Shown here piece after piece: positions 23,766 through 35,500 of a stretch of 64,000 bases of DNA. Each line of letters opens with the position of its first letter. Positions within the stretch are counted from its first letter, which is position 1. Origin of the DNA: Megalonaias nervosa (Eukaryota > Mollusca > Bivalvia > Unionida > Unionidae); the NCBI GenBank assembly GCA_016617855.1, contig JAECUM010004323.1:1-64000 (forward strand). Reading direction: 5' to 3'. The notes beneath the pieces were generated by a model that was given only the letters and a program-made list of their open reading frames with translations, did not search any database and was not told the DNA's origin. Position numbers and translations under genes: made by a program.

Positions 23766-24329
23766 CCTCCCCCACCCATTAAATTTGTGGTTCTAGAATA
23801 CACCCTGCCTTTAAGACCCCTATGGTTCCCCACCAGTTTCAAATTTTGCACAGTGTTGAATTTCTTTAAAAAAAAGTCAGTCCAGACATTGGTGCATTAT
23901 GGGATCATATGCTATTTAAAGAAGAATCTAGGAATGTTTATGCTGGCATGAATCACTTTTATTTAAGCATTCCTTGTGTACCAGATGCTACAGGTATCTA
24001 CCTCAGTATGATTACCACAGGGTTTGAATGCAAAAAATATGCACTTAGAGTGAACACCCTGTTTTTAGACAACATTTAGACAGTCAGGATTTGTCAGAAC
24101 AGAGAAAGAGCAAAACATACAAACCTTGTGCTTTTTTTGAAGCTTTTTTGCACAAGCCTGATTGAAATTGGTGATAAATATGATAAAATCACCAGCTCCA
24201 CTATGAGAGAATTTTTATTTTGGATCATGAGATGACAAAATTCCCCCCTTTTTGGCAATTTTTCATGGCAAAAATTCAACCTCAAGAAGATAGCATATGT
24301 GTCAGAAAGTGAAATTTTGTCCAAACTCT
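23766..24329. other. Unique spacer inside the family S region
   Basis: No gene is seen. The minus-strand frame 24094-24336 is not recognised and looks like chance. Confidence 0.4.
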
Positions 24330-24720
24330 GAAGCACAGCCTCATGAGGAGCAGTAATAACAAGATTTTCAAGATGGCCACCAAGGTAGCACTGTTGGATG
24401 TCAGATTGGCACCACTATTACTTAGGACCAACTAGATACTGTAAGAAGTCTTTTAATCAAAATCTTCTTCAGTAAGACCATCTGTAAGAAGAATTAGTGA
24501 TAACCAGATTTTCAAGATGGCCAATGAGGCAGCCATAATCTAGTTTTTCAGTGAAAACCTCCTGTCCTCCATATGACTATCTATTTGGAAGGAGTAGTGA
24601 TAATGAGGATTTTCAGGTGGGCTCTGTGGTGGCTTGGATGTTCAAGGGGTGCCATTTTCATTTAGTTCCAACTGAACAGACCTCAGGATAAACCTATGCC
24701 ACAGTTTTACAACTTTCCTC
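24330..24720. repeat. Family S degenerate repeats, block 4
   Basis: Two to three units carry AACAAGATTTTCAAGATGGC, GATGTCAGATTGGCACCA and GGACCAACTAGATACTG. Confidence 0.8.
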
Positions 24721-25627
24721 AAAGTGGTTTATTAGCAGTAGTGATAACAAACAACTGCCAATGGACAATGGATGCCAGACAGATGTCAGGCACCAGACAA
24801 TGGATACAGGCCCATGATGTAAGCTCTTTAACCAGTAGAGCTAAAAAATTATATAAAAGCTAAAGAAAAATAATCATTCCAACAAAAACATACCTCTTGC
24901 ATTACAATCAGTGTTTTATCGACAAACATTATGTAAGCTGGCTCTAACATTAAGTGTACTTGATTTTCAAAAGATTAATTAGGTAGTACCTAGGCAATAT
25001 ATTCCAATGATTTAATACAGCAATTATATCCAACAAAACCTTCCTACATCCTGTATACTGGGTCTTTGTCAACCCAAAGTCAAAGATCTTCAGTGTTTAT
25101 CTTTTTCAAAGCTTCTCCACTTCTCGGACCATTCAGTCATTTGCATTTTAAATATTTTCCAAAGCTACTGAATAAGTTTTTACACAGAGACATCTTCAAT
25201 CTTTTCCATACCTTCTTAAACACTCCAACAATTTAGATGAATACTGTATGGTTTTGATGACCCTACATTTGAAAAGCTGAGAGATTAATAAAACACCTAC
25301 AATGAAACTGTATCTTCTCATGCTATAGTTACACAATGCCAATTGCTTTGTAGTTCAAAATTTTACATCCATTCGTCTGTGGTTTTTCATTAATAATACC
25401 TTATCAGCTGATAAACCACTCCCTTACTTTTAAATAATTTTGGCAAATTTTTATGTAAGAAAGTCTTGTCCAATGATAACCTCACTCTCACTTTTCAAAA
25501 CCCCACTCTCGCTTTTCAGATAATTTATACAGTTGGTTCCTTGCACATATCAAAGAATGAATACTCTCTCTCTATTACTGACAGCACAAGTTCTATAAAC
25601 ATATGAACAAATGCTTTAACTTTTTGC

Positions 25628-25628
<1 letters not shown>
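24721..25628. other. Unique AT-rich stretch, nothing recognised
   Basis: A tandem-like pair, CCTCACTCTCACTTTTCA and CCCCACTCTCGCTTTTCA, occurs at about 25480-25520. No gene. Confidence 0.4.

Positions 25629-25694
<66 letters not shown>
25629..25694. repeat. (AC)33 microsatellite
   Basis: Uninterrupted AC repeat. Unlike several other CA tracts in the window, it is not preceded by the SINE family A tail. Confidence 0.98.
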
Positions 25695-25703
<9 letters not shown>

Positions 25704-26059
25704 GCTACTCCAAAAAGTAGTACTGTAGCTACTTTAAATAAACCAAAGCATATCTCTTTTCTGTTATTGTTTAATTTTGTTATAATCAATAATCCATGAA
25801 ATGCAATGCAGCTTTGCAGGATGAACAAGTTTACTTCAAGCAATCAAAGCATAATAATTAATTTTTTTTTTAAAAAAGAGGCAAAAAGATCAAGCCATCT
25901 TCATATTACTTTTAATAAAAAAAAGTAATTTTTTTTTTTTTTTCCCAAAAAGATTTTTTCTCAGTCAGAAACAGTTCAGCTTCAGATACGCTGTTAATAA
26001 AGAATATGGAATGTGAAAATGATGGTGGTTCTTGTTTTCATCTGATATATGATATATAA
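25695..26059. other. Unique sequence with poly-A/T tracts
   Basis: T-rich and A-rich runs occur at about 25860-25950. No gene. Confidence 0.4.
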
Positions 26060-26720
26060 AAACAAGAGTCCCTTGAAAGGAATGATGCTCTACTGGTCAA
26101 AAATAATGACCAGGAATTCAGTATTATACCATTTGCATTTCCTCCTTTTAACTGTGGAGTGTTGAAGCCTGTTTTGATATTCTTCAGCGATAACAAGATT
26201 TTTAAACTGGCTGCTGTGGTGAACATATTGGATGTCAACTTTGCACCATTTTCATTTCAGATCAACAAGACATAACAAGTCTTTTTCGGGGGGGGGGGAT
26301 CCAATGTTGATATGATTTTTATACCTTGGAGGGGTAAAAATAACAAGATTTTAAAGATGGATGCCATGTTGGTCATATACAATGACAAACTGGCACCATT
26401 TCCATTTAGTACCAACCAGACATCATAAGAAGTCTTCTGGTGAAAACACAATGTCAATATGAGCAGCCATCTTGGAAAAGTAATGATAACAAGATTCTCA
26501 CACTGGCCATTGTGACAGTAATATTAAAGGTCAGATAGCAACCATTTTCATTTAGGACAAACTAGACATCATAAGAAATCTTTCTGTGGAAACCCCATGC
26601 TGATATGACCATTCATTCAAGAGAAATAGTAATATAAAGATTTTCAAGATGGCTACAGTGGCAGGCATAATGAATGTTTAAATGGCACCATTAGGCCCAG
26701 CTAGATATCCACTACCAGAA
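26060..26720. repeat. Family S degenerate repeats, block 5, with G-tract
   Basis: It opens with ACAAGAGTCCCTTGAAAGGA and CTCTACTGGTCAAAAATAATG, matching the head at 16187. About four units follow. An 11-G run lies near 26287-26297. Confidence 0.85.
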
Positions 26721-27390
26721 GAGCAATAAATGCTACATTGATTAGACAATCCCTAACAAAACTATTTGCTATCCTCTGACAGATGAATAAATACCACAGC
26801 AAATTACCCATTATTAATTTTTTAACATAAAGGCAAATGCTCAATGTTTTGAGAATTCTGTTGAAAAATAATTACTTACAACTGCTACCAAAACATACAG
26901 GTCAGGGGAAGGCAAATCAATAATATTTTACAGAATGCTTAAAATCACAAAATATGTCATCTGATACCAAAAATCAGTGCAATTTTCTTTTTTTACAAAA
27001 ATATTGAAATGATAAATACAAACATCACATGGAAACACAAGTCACACAATAGTAAATAAATCAATACAAAAAGAACAACACATAAGTAAATCTTCCAAAC
27101 TGTGATATTAGATGAAAGAATTTCATGACCTAGGATTGTTTGTTATACAGCCACTTACAGCACTGGCTCACATCCATCTCTGTCCATTATCATCTACTTA
27201 TAATTACTTTGAACTGACTGTTTTTGGGCAGAAAGTTCTTGAAATTCTCAATGCAATATAAACAACAAGGTGTGTCAAGTATGGTATATATTTGAATGAA
27301 AGAATCTACCAGTTCCAGCTTATGGTACTACAAACATTGGCAAAAGGAAATATGTAGATCTGTGACAAAGTACCAAGTACCGTATATACC
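26721..27390. other. Unique AT-rich stretch, nothing recognised
   Basis: A minus-strand donor-like site lies at 26871-26872 (GTT/GTAAGT), but no bounded exon supports it. Confidence 0.4.
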
Positions 27391-27512
27391 TGTTTAAAAG
27401 TTCAGCCCAACTGAAAACAACATAGACCCTCATCTGCCATTGCATGATGTTCTATTGATTACTCTGAACAATCTGCAGAGAACCAGATATGCCAACAACT
27501 TATATGCGAATA
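27391..27512. mobile_element. Palindromic MITE (family P), degraded copy 3
   Basis: The left end is CGTATATACCTGTTTAAAAG. Inside are ACATAGACCCTCATCTGCCA and TTGCATGATG modules. The right part is shortened. Confidence 0.55.
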
Positions 27513-28099
27513 AAAAAAAAAAATAATATATATATATATCAACCTCATATGGCACGATCTACCTTTGGTGTGATCTAACACCCTTTCAGTTCTGTATTTT
27601 TTGTCGTGTTAGTGTATACGTTCCAATGTTTTCCTTCTTGTACAGCCATGCACAAATGAAATTTATTTTTTTTATTTTTTTTTTTTTTATTTTTATTTTT
27701 TTTTCAGCCGACACATTTTCTTTCAAATAATTCTCTAAATTTGCTTAATAGCCTATAGTTACTACTCTGACAATGAAATATCCGGGATATAAATTGCACC
27801 TACTTAAAATGAACATAAAACAACAGATGTCGTTATCGCTCATTGATTTCTAGGTCAATTAAGATATTTTCAAGCATCCACAACAAGTTGAAATAAACTA
27901 GTTAAAACATAATAAATTTAAAGGTTTAATTCCTGTAGAAACAGCCATGTAAAGTTTTGCAAACGCAACAGTTTTTGTGTTTTATTTGATTGTCTTGTCT
28001 ATGTTTTGTATTTGCCTTTGAAAAAGACTCATTAAGAGTCAAAAGTGCTCAGGCTAGTTAGATACTAGTTTTGCAATGTTCGTTGTCAGTTTATTGCAG

Positions 28100-28100
<1 letters not shown>
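27513..28100. other. AT-rich sequence with poly-A, (TA)n and poly-T tracts
   Basis: A12 followed by a short TA run lies at about 27511-27539, and T-rich tracts at 27658-27705. No gene. Confidence 0.5.

Positions 28101-28184
<84 letters not shown>
28101..28184. repeat. (TA)42 microsatellite
   Basis: A pure TA tract of about 84 bp, which can form a cruciform. Confidence 0.98.
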
Positions 28185-28188
<4 letters not shown>

Positions 28189-30339
28189 GTACTTATATTT
28201 ATCTGTGGAAATTCACCATGCACTAGTTTACCTATTTCCTACAAAAAATTCCACCATAGGGAATACACTAAATAAATAAACTAACTAACCTGTAGTAATA
28301 CTGCATGCAATAACATAACCAGTGTTCCCTCCAGCCTATCAAAAAAGAGAGGTCTCCTGGATCAAGTTCAGATGAGGCAGGGGATTGTTGTTTTCATGGA
28401 ACCTGCCTATTATTTCATTACTTATTTGAATTTTGCTACTTGCTGTCTATGTCAACATTACACGAAGTTCCTTTAAATTATTGCAGTAATGAAAGTTTTC
28501 CTTGATATTGAGCTATGGTTGAATCATTGTCACATCTTGTTCAATTTAAGAATTTCTATCAATACTTTCAAATTAAAATAACAGTGCCACCACATACTCT
28601 GTAACATATCTCCAACACAGGTGAGGGTCTTCTCTTCAAAACGCTGCACCTTTGTTAACTCTTTTTATTTTTTTATTTTTATGATTCTGAAGTCAATTTT
28701 TATTCATGATATAAGCAGTGTAATTATTCCTTTTTGCTTGTGCATCCGTTATGCCTGATTAGCACAACTATCACTCCCTGTACTGGTATCAAATGCCCAA
28801 GAAAAGTCCCAAATTGCATTAATTTAAAACAAGTTCTTTCCTATGGTCTCTATTACACTGTACATGCATTGGTATCAGACCATCAGTCATTACCACTGTT
28901 TTTTTAACTTAAGCATCTAGCATGAAAAAGTTCAATATTTTTCAATTGTTTTATGATTTAATCTCATACAGCTCAATCAAATTATGATCAAGATAATCTG
29001 TATCAATGAGAAACTTGCTGCATGGCCAGTGATAAAATCAAATGTCCTGGTGACTTAGTGAACTTGCCAAATAGTCGTACAGCTATTATTGTTGCACATT
29101 TTAGAGTGCATTTAAAAAAAAAAACAATCAAAGAATTAACATTATGACACCAGAAACACAATTCAGTTTCAAGAGAACTCCTATTTAAAAAGGTTTCAGT
29201 CTTTAAAGGTTTGACTGTGTACCATTGGCTATAATAAATTTGGGGCAACATCAAGACAAGTCACTTAATAAAATGTTGCCTATATTCTCTAGACTGTATA
29301 CAAAATGGGTAGAAATGGGCAAGAAACTATAGTCTTCATAGATGCAGATGTTGACATAAATTGATGCATACTGACAAAAAGCTAGTACACAGTGATTATA
29401 CATTCAATGTTTTCTGCAGGGGACCATGAATTGGTATGTATAAAAAAAATTGCCATTGTGTATTTATGAAATGATCTCATTTCATCCACAACAGTGAATC
29501 TGTAATAATTCCACTGAAAACGTGCACAAAAATTTTAATCATTTTTAACCATTCCAGCTAAGACACAATGTGTCTAAACTCAATGCAAATAATTAATGTA
29601 ACGAACAATATAGCACAGTTATGTTTCAGGATTTATGTAAATATGTGTCAAAGTTGCTAAGCAGTGTCTGTATAAATTTAAAACCTCTAGAATTTTCTGA
29701 GCTGGATTGAATTCAAATCTGAATACCTAATTCCTTGCTAATAAATTCACACAAACTTATGAAACATTACATATATCTTGTACTCTTATTTATGGACAGA
29801 CATCACATATAGAGTTTATTGTTTCCCAAAGAAATGATTGATTTTCAGTTGCTGGTAACTGGATCATGTGATGACTGAATAGCAACAAAATCAAGCCATA
29901 GCTTTTGGTTTGTTTTATTTATCATGTAAAGCAGCCTGTCAGCTGCAACAACCTTTTGCTGTGGAATAATCTTGATGAGTTGCAAGTAAATAAATTGGTA
30001 AATCAGCAGTTAAATTAACAAATTTATTAATTCAGGTGATAAACAAGTTAGAGTTCTTTGAAGATCCCCAACCATACAAACACATTCTCAGCAGGAAAAG
30101 GCTTCATTAATGCAACAGAAGTTTAAGGTAGGATATTTTCACTACCCAATGGGGACTGGCTCCTGTGGCATCACTTGGAAACTGTTCACAGCTCTATGAT
30201 CATTAAGATATTTATAGACTTGGCATGGGAATTAATTTATGCAGTCAGCATAGCTTCATGGGTTTGTCATGTCACAGTGCCATCCCAAAAATATATACAA
30301 ACCAATACTTGGCATGAAAAGAGGAATTTGAGTAACAGA
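28185..30339. other. Long AT-rich stretch without recognisable gene
   Basis: A hAT-like end motif, CAGTGTTCCCTCCAGCC, at 28320 has no matching inverted partner nearby. The minus frame at 29003-29254 is not recognised. No array. Confidence 0.4.
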
Positions 30340-30624
30340 CAGAAGGAAGTAATTGTTGTTGTTGTTGTTGTTGTGGGGCTTAACACCATTTTTCAGCACA
30401 CGATAGGCTATACATGGCAGCCAGTATTAATGGTGGAGGAAGAAACCGGGAAATACCCGGAAAGAACCACCGACCCACGAGAAGCTACTGGCAAGCTTTC
30501 TCACATATCCACATTCGCCGAATCCTAGACTCGAACCCATGCAGATAGAGGTGAGATGGCAGTGATCCGTAACGGAGAGCACTTTAGACCACTCGGCCAC
30601 TCGGGGCCCCCAGAAGGAAGTAAT
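30340..30624 (-). mobile_element. tRNA-Leu/Ser-derived SINE (family B) with 14-bp TSDs
   Basis: Read on the minus strand from 30610, it begins GGGGCCCCGAGTGGCCGAGT and continues GGTCTAAAG, the D-arm/A-box of class II (Leu/Ser) tRNAs. The B-box GGTTCGAGTC follows at about 30530-30539. The body ends in a (CAA)n tail, seen as (GTT)n at 30354-30372 on the plus strand. The insert is 30354-30610 (257 bp), flanked by identical 14-bp copies CAGAAGGAAGTAAT at 30340-30353 and 30611-30624. This shows L1-type retrotransposition, and the perfect duplications suggest a fairly recent insertion. Frames at 30175-30528 and 30427-30824 read through it and are not genes. Confidence 0.95.
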
Positions 30625-30843
30625 CTGCGGCCCAAAAGGTTGAGACATCTTTGGAACCCTTGTGTTGTTTTAAAAGTACCGGTAGTCAAACATCCTGAAT
30701 ATACATAAAAACTTTGTGAACAGAAACTCTCATAGTACTCTGTCTCCTGTAGCACAAGACAGTATTCTAATGCAATGCAGAATAATCCTTCAAAGTAGGT
30801 CACACTGACCTTGCTGTGATGCATGGTTCATGTTCATCCCCAG

Positions 30844-30892
30844 ATGTATTCACAATTCAGCTTTGGCAGAAACATTTAAAAAGATATTCAAG
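30844..30892 (+). CDS. Weak exon candidate (49 bp)
   Basis: An acceptor-like TTCATGTTCATCCCCAG precedes it, and a good donor CAAG/GTAAGC follows at 30893. Two of three frames are open (for example CIHNSALAETFKKIFK). The segment is too short to tell function or even reality. The fit of both splice signals is the only evidence. Confidence 0.2.
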
Positions 30893-31675
30893 GTAAGCAC
30901 TGGTCACCATTATCATAAAATAATGAATACCACCCATCCCCCAAAGCAACCTACATGGTACACCATCCCAAAATGCACCTGCATTATTACAGGTGGTAGG
31001 AGTCAAAAGGGCATTGTAATAAATTCCTGACATGATTTTTAAGGCCACAGTTCTGCTTTAACACACTTTCATACCAACATGCACACACGCTGTAAGCATA
31101 GCTCTATGGATTTACTAAAATAGATGTTTACAGTGTAAACAGAGAGGACTGATGTATGGGCACACACATGGCTGCATGGACAGACTGGCAAATTGAATCT
31201 TTTATACTGACTACTTCTCAAAGTGACAGTGTGTTGTATAAGATGGCATCAAGATGGAGAGATACCTGGATATCTGCATGGTGGATGAAGCTGGTTCTCC
31301 CTGGACAGGTTTATCACAGCTTGTTACTTGCCCTTAACATCATGATGGCCATCAAGAAAGTGTTATCTTTGAGGACCATCAACAAATGAATCTCTTCAAT
31401 ACTAGACTATAGCACATGAGAAGATCAGAACTGGTAACATAATTACCATACAATTCCTATTCCTTACATCCATATTATAATGATGCCATTAATTTTATGT
31501 ACATAATATTAACTGATTTGTTTGTAATTTTCATAACCTCTATAATTTTTTTAAACATCATCAATCTATACAAACCAAAAATACGTTTTAGTTTATTTCA
31601 AAATGAGAAATTTTTCTTAGTGAATATTTTGCATTTTTATTACTTATAATGATCTAAATTATTATTATAATTTGC
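30893..31675. other. Mostly unique sequence, one unrecognised 77-codon frame
   Basis: The plus frame 31156-31389 has Trp-rich and hydrophobic content and is somewhat protein-like. It has no flanking splice signals or recognisable motif, so I leave it uncalled. Confidence 0.3.
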
Positions 31676-31858
31676 CTTAAATTTTGTATACACCTTTAAA
31701 AAAACGTACATGAAAAATTACACACAATAGATATTCTGAATGTCAACCAAATCAGAGAATTCACCTTTAATTTTGTGTACACCTTCAAAAAAATAAGAAG
31801 TACACAAAAAATTACACACAAGAGATATTCTGAATGTCAACCAAATCAGAGAAGTTAT
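31676..31858. repeat. 94-bp tandem duplication (2 copies)
   Basis: AATTTTGTRTACACCTT..., AAAATTACACACAA and GATATTCTGAATGTCAACCA occur twice, 94 bp apart (31730 and 31824). Confidence 0.85.
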
Positions 31859-32399
31859 CTTAAAAAAAAGTGTTATGGAAGAAAAGTCACCACCACGAAC
31901 ACGTTTTACAATACCATGGTGATTCATTAGCAAAAGGATGAATGGACAAAGGTAAGAATATATGCAACTTCCATGTTCATGGCAGGGAATAACAAATACT
32001 AGAAACCAGCAGCAAAGTAGTACCATCTGCAAAGTTTCTCAGTTATCACTAACAAACCCACCCACCCCCGCTAAAAACTATCATACACATTTGTAGACAA
32101 TCTCTGATTATGTTCCGATGTTTAACATCTCTGTCTCAAATGGTGAAGGACAAGGTGTGTAACATTACTTGTCCATTCATGACTTCGAAATATTTTACAA
32201 TGGGATTGGGGACCTGATTCACAGTGGAACAAGGGTATATTTTTCACCACTGAGAAACCCTAACAAATTAGAGGAAAGGCGAGCCTTTTGCTCACGTAAA
32301 GAAACCCCATCCTCTCCTGAATCTCACCTCTACCCCTATGACAGAGAGGAGTCTATAGTAAAATAAAAGCGCACAATTCCTAAAATATTTGTGCAAGTA
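31859..32399. other. Unique sequence with a GC-richer patch
   Basis: Bases 32110-32370 are GC-richer than their surroundings. They carry a 65-codon plus frame (32169-32366) and, on the minus strand, a strong acceptor-like TTTTATTTTACTATAG with a donor-like AGAG/GTGAGA only 25 bp on. I cannot choose between a real gene fragment and a mobile-element remnant. The near-palindrome GGCGAGCCTTTTGCTCAC lies at about 32278-32295. Confidence 0.3.
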
Positions 32400-33170
32400 A
32401 AACAAAAAGGTCAGCATACATATCTCTTGATGAAGGCCATATTATGTAATATGTTTCACAGTGCTCCACTGAAAACTGCTGAGATAGTTGAATACACAAT
32501 ATTCTATCATAAACTGCATCCAGCTATAAATAGAAAAGGGTACTAACTCTCACAAAATTCAAGGCAGCACAAGATTTTTTAATGCTGACTATATGTAGCA
32601 AGTTTCACATCGATCCATGAAAAACTGCAATACAAGTTGTGTTCACAGCATTCCACCTTACACTGCATTCAGCTAAAGGACATAAAGAGTAATAACTCTT
32701 ACAAAATTTGGATGAGCTGAGTAATTTGTTGACGTGCGTCTGCAGATGACTGATATGATACGCACAAAGTTTCACAACTACCCATCACAAAATGGCCAGT
32801 TGTGTTCGCAAAATTCTGTCATACAAAGCATTTGGCTACAAGATAAAAGAGGAATAACTCCAAAAAATTTCAGGATGGCAGTAATTTCTTGACATATTCG
32901 TCTTCAAATGATAACCATACCATGTAAGTTCTATGGCCATCCAGTGTAGACCAAACCGGTTGTGTTGACAAGATTCTGTCACCAGGCACCAAGTCAACAA
33001 GGGCAATAACTCTAACAACAATTTCAGTAGTATAGTGATTTGTCAATATGCACATCTTCAAAATGATGACCATACCATTTCCTATGTTTCATGGCATTCC
33101 AACGAAATCTGTGAGACTAGTTGCATTCACAAGACTATCATATACTTTATCCTGCAGGTCAAAAAAGGTA
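32400..33170. repeat. Degenerate ~150-bp tandem repeat, about 5 units
   Basis: Units carry 'GGNAATAACTCTNACAAAATTT', 'GTAATTTGTTGACAT', 'TCTTCAAATGATGACCATACC', 'AAGTTTCATGGCCATCC' and 'GTTGTGTTCACAAGATTCTGTCA'. They diverge strongly in sequence and length. Open frames within (32836-33236) are incidental. Confidence 0.85.
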
Positions 33171-33726
33171 CAAGAGTCCTTTAAAGTGACTGATCCTCTA
33201 CTATTACCCAAACAGAAAAGCCAGGAATCTGTGTAAGTCCATGTTTTTACAGAGGGCAAGAGAAATATTATAAGTGAAGAAGATCATTTTAATTTTTTTT
33301 ATTTTTGTTAGATGAGTCAAATGTGTAACCTGTAATTTCAAGGTAGCATAATATCATCACAAACATATTTGGTGAGAATCTGGGAAATGTAAGGGGAGCA
33401 AGTAAGAAATAATGAGGTTTGAAAATAGCATTAGCACATCTTTACCTTTCTGGCTCACAAAAAAACAAAACATACAAAATTAGCACCAGTTCTCTGTGAT
33501 GACAGTTAGCAAACTACGGCATACCACTCAACTTAATTCATAACATGCACTATCCGTATACATTTTGTGAATGCCAAAGAATCCCTAGAAATGTATTTAG
33601 AAGACACAGATATCCCTGCCAGGATGGGATCATCAAAGAAAAAAAATTGTTCAGATGCAAGGACAAACTTCTGAGTCAAAACATAACCATAACTCATGGC
33701 AGAAAAGGCAATAATGAACTAAAATA
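33171..33726. other. Family S head fragment, then unique sequence
   Basis: ACAAGAGTCCTTTAAAGTGA at about 33168 resembles the head of family S blocks 1 and 5, but the usual body does not follow. The rest is unique. Confidence 0.45.
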
Positions 33727-35215
33727 ATCTATTCTTGATATCTAACCTCATACAAAACGAACCAGAATAAGGTATTCTTGATATTAAACCTCATACAAAA
33801 TGAACTAGAATAAGGTATTCTTGATATTAAACCTCATACAGAATGAACCAGAATATGGTATTCTTGATATTAAACCTCATACAGAATGAACTAGAATAAG
33901 GTATTCTTGATATTAATCCTCATACAAAATGAACTAGAATAAGGTATTCTTGATATTAAACCTAATACAGAATGAACTAGAATATGGTATTCTTGATATT
34001 AAACCTCATACAAAATGAACTAGAATAAGGTATTCTTGATATTAAACCTCATACAAAATAAACTGGAATAAGGTATTCTGATATTAAACCTTGTACAAGA
34101 GAAACTAGAATAAGGTATTCTTGAAATTAAACCTCATACAAAATGAACTGGAATAAAGTATTCTTGAAATTAAACCTCATACAAAATGAACTGGAATAAG
34201 GTATTCTTGATATTAAACCTCATACAAAATGAACCAGAATATGGTATTCTTGATATTAAACCTCATACAGAATGAACTAGAATAAGGTATTCTTGATATT
34301 AATCCTCATACAAAATGAACTAGAATAAGGTATACTTGATATTAAACCTCATACAGAATGAACTAGAATATGGTATTCTTGATATTAAACCTCATACAAA
34401 ATGAACTAGAATAAGGTATTCTTGATATTAAACCTCATACAAAATAAACTGGAATAAGGTATTCTGATATTAAACCTTGTACAAGAGAAACTAGAATAAG
34501 GTATTCTTGAAATTAAACCTCATACAAAATGAACTGGAATAAGGTATTCTTGATATTAAACCTCATACAAAATGAACTAGAATAAGGTATTCTGATATTA
34601 AACCTCATACAAAATGAACTAGAATAAGGTATTCTTGATATTAAACCTCATACAGAATGAACTAGAATATGGTATTCTTGACATTAAACCTCATACAGAA
34701 TGAACTAGAATATGGTATTCTTGATATTAAACTTCATACAGAATGAACTAGAATAAGGTATTCTGATATTAAACCTCATACAAAATGAACTAGAATAAGG
34801 TATTCTTGATATTAAACCTCATACAAAATATACTAGAATAAGGTATTCTTGATATTAAACCTGATACAGAATGAACTAGAATATGGTATTCTTGATATTA
34901 AACCTCATATAAAATAAACTAGAATAAAGTATTCTTGATATTAAGCCTCATACAAAATGAACTAGAATAAGGTATTCTTGATATTAAACCTCATACAGAA
35001 TGAACTAGAATATGGTATTCTTGATATTAAACCTCATACAAAATAAACTGGAATAAGGTATTCTTGATATTAAACCTTGTACAAGAGAAACTAGAATATG
35101 GTATTCTTGAAATTAAACCTCATATAAAATGAACTAGAATAATGTATTCTTGAAATTAAACCTCATATAAAATGAACTAGAATAAGGTATAACCAGAACA
35201 AGGTGTTCTTGATAT
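33727..35215. repeat. 43-bp minisatellite, about 34 units, with higher-order duplication
   Basis: The unit reads GAACTAGAATAAGGTATTCT then TGATATTAAACCTCATACAAAAT. A rare variant, CCTTGTACAAGAGAAACTAG, occurs at 34089, 34475 and 35075. Another rare variant, ATTAATCCTCATAC, occurs at 33913 and 34299. Both first pairs are 386 bp apart, which is nine units, showing a block duplication inside the array. Several units lack one T (GGTATTCTGATATT). Confidence 0.97.
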
Positions 35216-35329
35216 TAAACTTCATACAAAATGCAGTCATATGCATGGTACTAATCACAGATCAAATTTCCAAACATTTCAGTATAAAATCTTCCAAGCA
35301 CTGTGGAAGGAAATGCAATAACAAGCTGT

Positions 35330-35500
35330 GTCATGGATGGACATATGGAAGGATTGATGCATGGGGGCAATGGCAACGTCCCTGCTCTTGGATGGACATA
35401 TGGAAGGATTGATGCATGGGGGCAATGACAACGTCCCTGCTCTTGGATGGACATATGGAAGGATTGATGCTTTGGATGAAGGATTGATGGACAACGGATT
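35330..35500. repeat. 55-bp tandem repeat, about 3 units
   Basis: The unit contains GGATGGACATATGGAAGGAT, TGATGCATGGGGGCAATG and CAACGTCCCTGCTCTT. The third unit is truncated and rearranged. The overlapping minus frames at 35251-35541 come from it. Confidence 0.93.

Noticed and set aside
28320..28336. hAT-type terminus CAGTGTTCCCTCCAGCC
   Set aside because: No inverted partner or 8-bp duplication was found within several kilobases. Probably a lone fragment or chance.
31156..31389. 77-codon Trp-rich plus frame
   Set aside because: No recognised motif, no splice context, and the other plus frames are also partly open.
33727..35215. CRISPR-like repeat array
   Set aside because: Units are contiguous with no unique spacers, and the setting is an animal genome. 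It is an ordinary minisatellite.
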